Shown here: piece by piece, positions 7,533 through 12,962 of the stretch | How positions within the stretch are numbered: the first letter of the stretch is position 1 | Layout: every line of letters starts with the position of its first letter | Assembly: GCA_001817055.1 (NCBI GenBank) | Contig: MHHP01000031.1 | Location: 1-20,569, forward strand | Direction of reading: 5' to 3' | DNA from: Candidatus Andersenbacteria bacterium RIFCSPHIGHO2_02_FULL_45_11 | GTDB taxonomy: Bacteria > Patescibacteriota > Andersenbacteria > UBA10190 | DNA length: 20,569 nt | Notes under the pieces: generated by a model | Database searches by the model: none | What the model saw: the letters and a program-made list of their open reading frames with translations, nothing else | Told to the model about the DNA's origin: nothing | Made by a program: the position numbers and the translations under genes

Positions 7533-8501
7533 ATGCATATGAGGCTGCAAATACTCGGTAACATACTCTTTCACGGCATCTTCAAGGCGGTAATTAGCGT
7601 TGCTATCAAAACCTGCAACTGTAAGTTTTTTGATATTTGCCTGGGTAAAATACTGATACTGGTTTTTAAGGCCATCGGGCATATCAATAAATTCAATATG
7701 CTCAGGTTTTTCTAGCGCCGCAAACATTGCACGTGCCAAATCAAGCCAACTCCTTGCAACCCCCATACCAACGTTAAAGACGCCCGCAGGCTCTGGGTTG
7801 TCTAGGAAGAAGAGCGTGGCGCGCACTGCATCTTTTACATATACAAAATCACGCTTCTGCTCTCCATTGCCATACCCCTCCTTATATGACTTAAACAGGG
7901 TTATCGGCTTTCCTTCTGCCAATTCCGGGTACTTTGTTGCCACAACGCTCTTCATAGCTTCTTTGTGCCACTCGTTTGGCCCAAACACATTAAAATATCG
8001 AAGCCCTACAGCGTGGTTTAAATAGCCGCCATCTCGTGCCCAAATGTCTACTAGTAATTTTGATTTGCCATATAGGTTTAGTGGCACAAGGTCATTAAAC
8101 AGGGCGTGGTCGTCATTATACCCTTGCTCTCCATTGCCATATGTTGCGGCGCTCGATGCATATATACAACGCGCATTATGATCCGCACACCATCGAATAA
8201 TATCCTTGGTATATTCCACGTTGTTGTCTAGCAGGAAGTCCCAGTTTTTCTCAGTTGTAGAGCTACATGCCCCTAAATGAATAATTGCTTCAACTCCTAA
8301 ATTATCCCACTCACCCGCAAGTAGCTGTGTTCTAAAATCAGCAATCCCAACCATCTGGTCATACCGTAGATGACCAATATTGTGTTCTTTCTCTTCATGG
8401 TCCACATTATCGACGATTACGACGTCATCCCGTCCTCGCTCATTCAACGCCCACACCGTGGCGCTTCCGATTAATCCTGCTCCTCCCGTTACAATAATCA
8501 T
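7515..8501 (-). CDS. hldD: ADP-L-glycero-D-manno-heptose 6-epimerase HldD
   Basis: Last step of ADP-heptose synthesis, epimerising ADP-D,D-heptose to ADP-L,D-heptose. Extended SDR of 328 residues (E. coli 310). NAD motif GGAGLIG (6-12), HLGACSSTTE (75-84), catalytic Ser in YASSAATYG (114-122) and YGKSK with Tyr144/Lys148. The blocks FNVFGPNEWHKEAMKSVV and LFKSYKEGYGNGEQKRDF are specific to the RfaD/HldD family and separate it from generic epimerases. Its ATG overlaps the hldE2 stop by 4 nt (ATGA), indicating translational coupling. Finding HldD, not a GDP-heptose enzyme, points to the ADP-L,D-heptose branch. A Patescibacterium would have no known LPS, so the acceptor is an open question. Confidence 0.95.
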   Translation of the reverse strand: MIIVTGGAGLIGSATVWALNERGRDDVVIVDNVDHEEKEHNIGHLRYDQMVGIADFRTQLLAGEWDNLGVEAIIHLGACSSTTEKNWDFLLDNNVEYTKDIIRWCADHNARCIYASSAATYGNGEQGYNDDHALFNDLVPLNLYGKSKLLVDIWARDGGYLNHAVGLRYFNVFGPNEWHKEAMKSVVATKYPELAEGKPITLFKSYKEGYGNGEQKRDFVYVKDAVRATLFFLDNPEPAGVFNVGMGVARSWLDLARAMFAALEKPEHIEFIDMPDGLKNQYQYFTQANIKKLTVAGFDSNANYRLEDAVKEYVTEYLQPHMHLGESS

Positions 8502-9013
8502 GATGATTTTTTTATTTTTTCAATAATTTCAGTTGTTGATAAATTTGGACGCCGCTTCACTTGATATGGCTTTATGCCCAGCTTCTCCATAACGGGCCAT
8601 TCAACCCAACCTTCTACAGGCCCATACTCTTCCCCATTTACATGGATGTGCGACTTTACCGCAGGTAAAAATGATCCGTGCGGCTCATCACTATATGAGC
8701 CTTCCATAATTGCTACATAATCGACACAGATCAAAGCTGCTAAAAGCGCTGCGCGGTTATCTTGAGGAACAATCGGCCTAGTTGGGCCTTTCTTATCACG
8801 AATAGACTCATCGGTATTAATACCGACAATTAAAACATCTCCCTGCTGTTTGGCTTCTTCCAGAAAATCTAAGTGGCCTGCTTGGAGTAAATCAAACGAA
8901 CCATTCACCGTAACAATTATTTTGCCAGCTGCGCGCAGCTCTTCAGATTTTTTTGCAGCATCAGCAAGCGGAAGAATCTTATCGTACCGCCAATGGTGGA
9001 CTAGCTCAGGCAT
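8498..9013 (-). CDS. hldE2: Heptose-1-phosphate adenylyltransferase-like protein (HldE C-domain / RfaE2), variant motif
   Basis: Stand-alone cytidylyltransferase-like nucleotidyltransferase of 171 residues, expected to convert ATP and D-glycero-beta-D-manno-heptose 1-phosphate to ADP-D,D-heptose. In E. coli this domain is fused to the kinase in HldE. I place the start at the ATG at 9013, preceded by GGTGAT at suitable spacing; an in-frame GTG at 9022 is possible. The core NGSFDLLQAGHLDFLEEAK (37-55) matches the family except that the usual first His of HxGH is Gln44 (QAGH; His47 kept) and the usual Cys is Ser39. NTDESIRDKKGP and DNRAALLAAL follow. RRPNLSTTEIIEKI near the end is the typical S-T-T-x-I-I tail. 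It overlaps hldE1 by 8 nt and hldD by 4 nt. The motif change makes full activity or exact substrate less certain. Confidence 0.88.
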   Translation of the reverse strand: MPELVHHWRYDKILPLADAAKKSEELRAAGKIIVTVNGSFDLLQAGHLDFLEEAKQQGDVLIVGINTDESIRDKKGPTRPIVPQDNRAALLAALICVDYVAIMEGSYSDEPHGSFLPAVKSHIHVNGEEYGPVEGWVEWPVMEKLGIKPYQVKRRPNLSTTEIIEKIKKSS

Positions 9014-10007
9014 GGTGATCACCCATGGTATGCAAAAGCTCTTCTGGCGTAATCCCCACCGCTCCTGCCTTACGCGCTACCGTTGCCCCTGCAGCATTCC
9101 CTATTTCCGCAGCCTCAGCCAACGTTGCTCCGGCAAGTCGAGATAATACAATCGCCACTGCGGCAGTGTCTCCGCATCCAGACGTATCAACAACATCGTC
9201 TTCATGAATATAATGAGTTGAAACGTATTCCCCGTTTCCTCCTCGCTCTTGCACATACATTCCTTCTGCCGAAAGAGTAAGAAATACAGTTGTATCGAAC
9301 GATGCAGATACCATAGCAGCTAATTCGTGCGCCTTTTTACCACCCTGTTCGTGCATGTTCATACCCAAGTATTCATGTGCTTCTTTCTTATTAGGCGACA
9401 TATACGTTGCACCAGTAAAATACGACGCTCTTGAAGGCTTTGCATCCACCATCATCGGAATATCGTGTTCTTTCATTGCACCCATAAGCGCATGCGCAAC
9501 ACGCTCAGTAATTGCACCCTTTGCGTAATCCGAAACAATGATGGCGTCTACGCTCGCAATATGTGCTTGAAATGCAGCAATCATCGCGTCTTCAACTGCA
9601 GCGTCTGGCTCTGTAATGTCTTCATGGTCTACGCGGAGCAGTTGCTGACTACCAACAACGTATCGCTTTTTTACAATGGTTGGCACCTGCACATCACGAA
9701 TGAGAACAAGCTCGTACCCTTCCGCTTGCGCCGCCTTAGAAACAGCTGTAGACGCGTCGTCGTTACCAGATATACCAACACATACAACTGCGGCTCCGAG
9801 AAGTGCAGCATTTTTCGCCGTATTACCTGCTCCTCCTGTTGCATCCTCTTCTCGCTTTGCATGCAAAATAGGCACAGGGGCTTCCGGGTTTAATCGTTCC
9901 ACTTTACCGTATACATATCTATCTAAAAATACATCACCCACAACCAAAATCTTTTTGCTATGGAATGCGTCCGTAATTTCTTTTGCTCTCTTAAGTGAAA
10001 TATTCAT
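9006..10007 (-). CDS. hldE1: D-glycero-beta-D-manno-heptose-7-phosphate kinase (HldE N-domain / RfaE1)
   Basis: PfkB/ribokinase-fold kinase of 333 residues that phosphorylates heptose 7-phosphate at C1. Substrate-binding motif VVGDVFLDRYVYGKVERLNP (22-41) and the GGAGNTAKN signature (58-66) match RfaE1. The ATP/anion-hole motif DTSGCGDTAAVA (274-285) holds catalytic Asp280, with Cys in place of the common Ala. The separate kinase and adenylyltransferase genes represent the split form of bifunctional HldE. The ATG overlaps the gmhA stop by 4 nt (ATGA), and the 3' end overlaps hldE2 by 8 nt, so the pathway enzymes are translated as one coupled series. Assignment to the heptose kinase, not another PfkB sugar kinase, rests strongly on gmhA and hldD as neighbours. 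Confidence 0.94.
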   Translation of the reverse strand: MNISLKRAKEITDAFHSKKILVVGDVFLDRYVYGKVERLNPEAPVPILHAKREEDATGGAGNTAKNAALLGAAVVCVGISGNDDASTAVSKAAQAEGYELVLIRDVQVPTIVKKRYVVGSQQLLRVDHEDITEPDAAVEDAMIAAFQAHIASVDAIIVSDYAKGAITERVAHALMGAMKEHDIPMMVDAKPSRASYFTGATYMSPNKKEAHEYLGMNMHEQGGKKAHELAAMVSASFDTTVFLTLSAEGMYVQERGGNGEYVSTHYIHEDDVVDTSGCGDTAAVAIVLSRLAGATLAEAAEIGNAAGATVARKAGAVGITPEELLHTMGDHHA

Positions 10008-10603
10008 ACCGGGATTCTAGGGGTTTCTTCAAACGCTTCGCATATCATGTGGATTGCATGCAAGTGCAATTCTTGCATTCGTTCTGTTACTGCCTTCCCA
10101 TTATGTGTTCCAGATGGGCATTCAATCGCAACATCCGCGAGATCTTTCAGCTTTCCGGTTGTGCCCGTAAGCGCAATTATCGTCATACCATTTGCACGAG
10201 CAGCATCTACAGCCTTTAAAATATTCTCAGAATTACCAGATGTGGAGAGTGCAACAAACACGTCGCCTTCACGGCCAAGCGCTTCCAGTTGTCGCGAGAA
10301 AATGGCATTAAATCCAAAATCATTTGCAATGCAGGTAATGGCGTTACTATCTGCCGTAAGCGAGATTGCTGGGTAGGGTTTGCGATCTGTACGATACCGG
10401 CCAATAAACTCCTCTGCTAAATGCTGCGCCTCTGACGCACTACCCCCATTACCGGCTACATACAGAGTATGGCCTTTTGAAAACGCCTCACGCAAATGCG
10501 CTACCGCAGACGCTACTTGCTCGTGAAAACTGCCCAAATTCCCCAGCAGATCCTGGAGTTCTTTTGTATGCTGCTCAAATAGTTTTTGCATAGATTGATA
10601 CAT
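10004..10603 (-). CDS. gmhA: Sedoheptulose-7-phosphate isomerase GmhA
   Basis: First step of heptose synthesis: sedoheptulose 7-phosphate to D-glycero-D-manno-heptose 7-phosphate, a zinc-dependent SIS-domain enzyme. The ATG at 10603 gives 199 residues, close to the family length. A longer reading from 10642 adds 13 residues lying inside rmlD and is unlikely. SIS-domain motifs GNGGSASEAQHLAEEF (51-66) and ALSTSGNSENIL (118-129) are clear. Residues matching the E. coli zinc/active-site set are His61, Glu65, Gln177 and His180. Its ATG overlaps the rmlD stop by one base (TAATG), and its stop overlaps hldE1 by 4 nt. A dense coupled operon with the later pathway enzymes makes the assignment firm. 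Confidence 0.96.
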   Translation of the reverse strand: MYQSMQKLFEQHTKELQDLLGNLGSFHEQVASAVAHLREAFSKGHTLYVAGNGGSASEAQHLAEEFIGRYRTDRKPYPAISLTADSNAITCIANDFGFNAIFSRQLEALGREGDVFVALSTSGNSENILKAVDAARANGMTIIALTGTTGKLKDLADVAIECPSGTHNGKAVTERMQELHLHAIHMICEAFEETPRIPV

Positions 10604-11430
10604 TATACACCCCTTACATACTCTGCAAGTGCATCTTGCCAACTGCGCATAGAGGGGCCTTTTGTGTTTTGCAGAATGCTAAATGCCGGCCGTTTCGCTG
10701 GGCGAGGGAACTGCGCCGAAGATATTGGTTTTACTACAATTGCAATACTCGACGTATATTCAAAAATCTTCTGCGCAAACTCAAACCACGATGCATTACC
10801 CGTATTTACGCCATGATAAATACCAAAAGGATACGCACCTTCTAATAAAGTTCGCACATATTCTGCAAGATCTTTTGTATATGTTGGGCATCCGCGCTGG
10901 TCGCTCACCACTTGCAAATGATCCTGCTTCTGGGCAAGCTGCAGCATGGTATCAACAAAGTTCTTACCATTTGGGCCATACAACCATGCAGTGCGAACCA
11001 GATAAAAGTTACACCCGGATTCTTTTAATGCACGTTCGCCTGCCAATTTTGATTGGCCATATACGTTAATGGCAGGGCCAGGGGAATCAGCTTCTGTGTA
11101 TCCGTCTTCCTTAGTACCCGGGAATACATAGTCGGTACTAAAATGTACAAGCGTTGCAGAAAGTTCGCGGCAGATTAATCCCAAATTTTTTACGCCTATT
11201 TCGTTTACGGCAAACGCAGTATCGCTGTGCTCTTCTGCCCCGTCTACATTTGTATATGCGGCTGCGTTTATAACGTGAGTTGCTCCAGCATCGCGCAATG
11301 CCTTTCGCACGCTCGTTTCATTCGTAATATCTATTTCATCCTTATCTAGCAGTATTGGGTGCTTATCTGCAAACACTACCGAAAGCATGCTGCCCAACAT
11401 CCCCTTAGCCCCAACAATCACAAAGCTCAT
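10603..11430 (-). CDS. rmlD: dTDP-4-dehydrorhamnose reductase RmlD
   Basis: Final enzyme of dTDP-L-rhamnose synthesis, reducing dTDP-4-keto-L-rhamnose with NAD(P)H. It has 275 residues, slightly short of the usual 280-300. Nucleotide motif VGAKGMLG (6-13), VINAAAYTNVDGAE (53-66), STDYVFPG (98-105) with the active-site Thr/Asp, and YGQSK with Tyr124/Lys128 are all characteristic. RTAWLYGPNGKNFV and QRGCPTYTKDLAE also fit RmlD. It is the first gene of the rmlD-gmhA-hldE1-hldE2-hldD series, so rhamnose and heptose synthesis share a transcript. No SD precedes the ATG; -10-like hexamers lie 6 and 11 nt upstream. Confidence 0.95.
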   Translation of the reverse strand: MSFVIVGAKGMLGSMLSVVFADKHPILLDKDEIDITNETSVRKALRDAGATHVINAAAYTNVDGAEEHSDTAFAVNEIGVKNLGLICRELSATLVHFSTDYVFPGTKEDGYTEADSPGPAINVYGQSKLAGERALKESGCNFYLVRTAWLYGPNGKNFVDTMLQLAQKQDHLQVVSDQRGCPTYTKDLAEYVRTLLEGAYPFGIYHGVNTGNASWFEFAQKIFEYTSSIAIVVKPISSAQFPRPAKRPAFSILQNTKGPSMRSWQDALAEYVRGV

Positions 11431-11436
11431 GTATTC

Positions 11437-11447
11437 ATAGTATCATA
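11437..11447 (-). promoter_or_regulatory. Possible -10 elements before rmlD
   Basis: Minus strand: overlapping TATGAT (11442-11447, 11 nt before the ATG) and TACTAT (11437-11442, 6 nt before). No good -35 is seen; the T-tract of the upstream terminator occupies that position. Either would give a leader of 0-5 nt. Weak support, but the operon needs a promoter here because a terminator lies immediately upstream. Confidence 0.35.
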
Positions 11448-11460
11448 AAATATTTCCGTA

Positions 11461-11506
11461 CAAAAAAAGAACCGGCCGAGATTGGAAAAATCCAACCCCG
11501 CCGGTT
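11461..11506 (-). terminator. Rho-independent terminator after the 65-codon gene
   Basis: Minus strand: AACCGGC (11500-11506), an inner TTGG-ATTTTT-CCAA helix, then GCCGGTT (11470-11476) followed by C and seven T residues (11462-11468). It begins 11 nt beyond the stop codon of the 65-codon gene and separates that gene from the rmlD operon. Confidence 0.88.
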
Positions 11507-11517
11507 ATACGCACCGT

Positions 11518-11715
11518 TCACTGGTCTCGAATTACACCATCCCCCTGAAACAAAAGACTGTGATTTGGAAACCTTTTCCGCAATTCTGCAATCTCATCAG
11601 GCTGCAACGCATTAAGAACCTCTTGTCGCAACAAGTAGCCCACAGTTGCATCCCGCATAACCGCAAATTGCTCCATTGCCAACACATAGTTACTTAGTGC
11701 AACTGAACGATTCAC
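11518..11715 (-). CDS. Small protein of unknown function (65 aa) in its own transcription unit
   Basis: I do not recognise a family. The predicted product is soluble and helical: MNRSVALSNYVLAMEQFAVM, then a charged region with LNALQPDEIAELRKRF and ending VIRDQ. There is no signal peptide, membrane segment or cysteine. The start is GTG at 11715, behind a very purine-rich tract AAGAAGGGGGGG whose end is 5 nt from the GTG. What makes it convincing as a gene is the complete unit: a TTGACA-class promoter about 95 nt upstream, a leader with a short hairpin, and a strong terminator 11 nt after the stop. It could alternatively be a structured small RNA with incidental coding capacity. A regulatory or adaptor role would be a guess. 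Confidence 0.7.
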   Translation of the reverse strand: MNRSVALSNYVLAMEQFAVMRDATVGYLLRQEVLNALQPDEIAELRKRFPNHSLLFQGDGVIRDQ

Positions 11716-11742
11716 GATACCCCCCCTTCTTAAAGTTTTTAG

Positions 11743-11763
11743 TTTTGCTAAGAACAGGCAAAA
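11743..11763 (-). promoter_or_regulatory. Hairpin in the leader of the 65-codon gene
   Basis: Minus-strand inverted repeat TTTTGC - 9-nt loop - GCAAAA in the predicted 5' leader, about 28 nt before the GTG. Six pairs, AT-rich, so only weakly stable. Confidence 0.35.
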
Positions 11764-11779
11764 TCATCCACAACTAATC

Positions 11780-11809
11780 ATCATAAGCCTACTGTGACAC
11801 TTTTGTCAA
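11780..11809 (-). promoter_or_regulatory. Promoter of the 65-codon gene with overlapping palindrome
   Basis: Minus strand: TTGACA (11804-11809), 18 nt, TATGAT (11780-11785, 5 of 6). Predicted start near 11773, leader about 58 nt. An inverted repeat TGACA-N4-TGTCA (11795-11808) covers the -35 and early spacer and could be an operator for a dimeric regulator; this last point is inference. Confidence 0.75.
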
Positions 11810-11831
11810 GAGTGGATATTTTTTCGTTTCC

Positions 11832-12179
11832 TTAATTTCTGCGATGAGCCGCTTCTTTTAGCATCGTAATATCCACTTCCTGAGTAGCCATGTTTTCAAA
11901 CATAATATCGATTTTTTCTTTCATTTCAGGGATATCCTTTGTATTTTCTTCGATTGCCTTCAATGTCCACGTATGATCTTCTTTAAACGCGCCAATATAT
12001 CGCTGCGTACGTTCTTCTGATTCCTTTTCCCATACAGCATGCTTTTCATCTTGCTTCTTAGTCCAATCAGCGTGCTTCTTATCCTGTTCTTTTTGCCAAA
12101 TAACATGCCGCTCTTTTGCTTTTATATCCGCCTTTTCTACGGCCTCATCTATATATTTACTTATTTCATTTGCATCCAT
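11832..12179 (-). CDS. Coiled-coil protein with 11-residue (hendecad) repeats, unknown function
   Basis: 115 residues, highly charged, no membrane segment or cysteine. Three consecutive 11-residue units can be read at 24-34, 35-45 and 46-56: RHVIWQKEQDK, KHADWTKKQDE, KHAVWEKESEE, consensus [KR]H-x-x-W-x-K-[EK]-[QS]-[DE]-[KE]. A degenerate fourth unit starts at Arg57. Regular hendecads with Trp at one position suggest a right-handed or straight coiled-coil stalk. Flanking helices at 1-22 and 85-110 would extend it. It starts 4 nt after the rmlC stop, with TAGAAT 6 nt before the ATG and no SD. No family recognised; a scaffold or oligomerisation role is inferred only from the coiled coil. Confidence 0.8.
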   Translation of the reverse strand: MDANEISKYIDEAVEKADIKAKERHVIWQKEQDKKHADWTKKQDEKHAVWEKESEERTQRYIGAFKEDHTWTLKAIEENTKDIPEMKEKIDIMFENMATQEVDITMLKEAAHRRN

Positions 12180-12183
12180 AAGA

Positions 12184-12726
12184 TCATTCTACCACATCTT
12201 CTAACTTCGGATAACTTGCGTCGCGATCCGCAAGAATCGGATCAGTGATAGGCCAGGTAATATTAATAGTTGGATCATTCCAAATAATCCCCCGCTCATG
12301 TTCCGGAGAATATTCTCGCGAACAGTTATAAACCATTTGCGTATCATCCTCGAGCGCACAAAATCCGTGCGCAAATCCTTCGGGAATATACAGCATATTT
12401 TTAAGCTCGGATGTTAACGTTACGCCAACCCACTTTCCATATGTTGGAGAATCTTTGCGAATATCGATTGCAACATCAAATACCGCCCCTGCCGTTACGC
12501 GCACAAGCTTTGCCTGTGCCATTGGCGCCAGCTGGTAGTGCATGCCGCGCAACACACCCTTCATACTTTTGGAATAGTTTGTCTGTACAAATCGGTCCGT
12601 AATTCCTGCAGCTGCAAAATCAGAGTACTTATACATTTCGGCAAACTCTCCACGCTCATCGGGAAAGATTTTTGACTCAACAATAACGACGCCTTCTAAT
12701 TCTGTTTTCTGAAATTCAAATGGCAT
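12184..12726 (-). CDS. rmlC: dTDP-4-dehydrorhamnose 3,5-epimerase RmlC
   Basis: Third enzyme of dTDP-L-rhamnose synthesis, a homodimeric cupin epimerising C3 and C5 of the 4-keto sugar. 180 residues, family length. Signature blocks: DERGEFAEMY (23-32), the catalytic His63 in VLRGMHYQ, Lys73 in AKLVRVTAGAVFDVAID, YIPEGFAHGF (113-122), and Tyr133 in MVYNCSREYSPEHE. The final DPILADRDA...P is also typical. It is separated from rmlD and rmlA by the coiled-coil and 65-codon genes, so the rhamnose genes are scattered; rmlB was not found in the window. Upstream is a 35-codon ORF ending 9 nt before the start. Confidence 0.96.
   Translation of the reverse strand: MPFEFQKTELEGVVIVESKIFPDERGEFAEMYKYSDFAAAGITDRFVQTNYSKSMKGVLRGMHYQLAPMAQAKLVRVTAGAVFDVAIDIRKDSPTYGKWVGVTLTSELKNMLYIPEGFAHGFCALEDDTQMVYNCSREYSPEHERGIIWNDPTINITWPITDPILADRDASYPKLEDVVE
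12186..12214 (-). promoter_or_regulatory. Possible leaderless promoter of the coiled-coil gene
   Basis: Minus strand: TTATCC (12209-12214, weak), 17 nt, TAGAAT (12186-12191, 5 of 6), 6 nt to the ATG at 12179. It overlaps the last codons of rmlC. Read-through from rmlC is an alternative. Confidence 0.35.
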
Positions 12727-12732
12727 ACCTCA

Positions 12733-12761
12733 AGATTATTCCTCTTCTTGATGCTTCACAA
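12733..12761 (-). promoter_or_regulatory. Possible leaderless promoter of rmlC
   Basis: Minus strand: TTGTGA (12756-12761, 4 of 6), 17 nt, TAATCT (12733-12738, TAnnnT), 6 nt to the rmlC ATG. It lies in the end of the 35-codon ORF. AGAGG further up could be a distant SD, so the leaderless reading is tentative. Confidence 0.3.
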
Positions 12762-12843
12762 GAAAATCGTCAAGCCACTGCCGAGCTTCTTCGGGCGTTA
12801 ATATTGTATCATCTTGGCTTTGGTTTTCTTGATTTTGTTGCAT
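12736..12843 (-). CDS. Possible 35-residue acidic small protein upstream of rmlC
   Basis: Minus-strand ATG at 12843 opens 35 codons: an Asn/Gln-rich start (MQQNQENQSQDD), then TILTPEEARQWLDDFLVKHQ and an EEE end, stop TAA. The second half would form an amphipathic helix. No clear SD or -10 is at the start, and no family is recognised. It sits between the double-hairpin repeat and rmlC and fills an otherwise empty gap, which with a plausible protein composition supports it mildly. It may simply be a chance ORF in the rmlC leader. Confidence 0.4.
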   Translation of the reverse strand: MQQNQENQSQDDTILTPEEARQWLDDFLVKHQEEE

Positions 12844-12862
12844 ACGTATTGCTTCTGTCGTT

Positions 12863-12957
12863 CCCCTCTCCCAATAGTGGGAGAGGGTTGGGGTGAGGGG
12901 CGTTCAGTTATGATTAATTTCCCCTCATCCTCGCCTTCTCCCAGAACGGGAGAAGGG
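12863..12957. repeat. Composite double-hairpin palindromic repeat
   Basis: Two G/C-rich hairpins in head-to-head orientation: CCCTCTCCC (12864-12872) with GGGAGAGGG (12879-12887), and CCTTCTCCC (12934-12942) with GGGAGAAGG (12948-12956). Between them GGGGTGAGGGG (12890-12900) pairs with CCCCTCATCC (12921-12930), so the whole can fold as one cruciform. The left 22-nt core at 12879-12900 recurs with one mismatch at 20371-20392. It lies in the gap between lepA and the 35-codon ORF. No T-tract follows, so it is not a classic terminator, but could affect lepA mRNA 3' ends. Confidence 0.85.
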
Positions 12958-12962
12958 ATCGC

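Noticed and set aside
9465..9893. 142-aa plus-strand ORF within hldE1
   Set aside because: Antisense shadow of a conserved kinase gene, with Cys/Asn/Arg-rich composition and no promoter or SD.
10604..10642. Longer gmhA start at 10642
   Set aside because: Cys/Arg-rich 13-residue extension lies inside rmlD; the TAATG junction at 10603 is the natural start.
12863..12957. G/C-rich repeats considered as a CRISPR array
   Set aside because: Only inverted hairpins, no regularly spaced direct repeats with distinct spacers and no cas genes.
12863..12957. Double hairpin as a lepA terminator
   Set aside because: No T-tract follows either hairpin on the minus strand; kept as a repeat element only.
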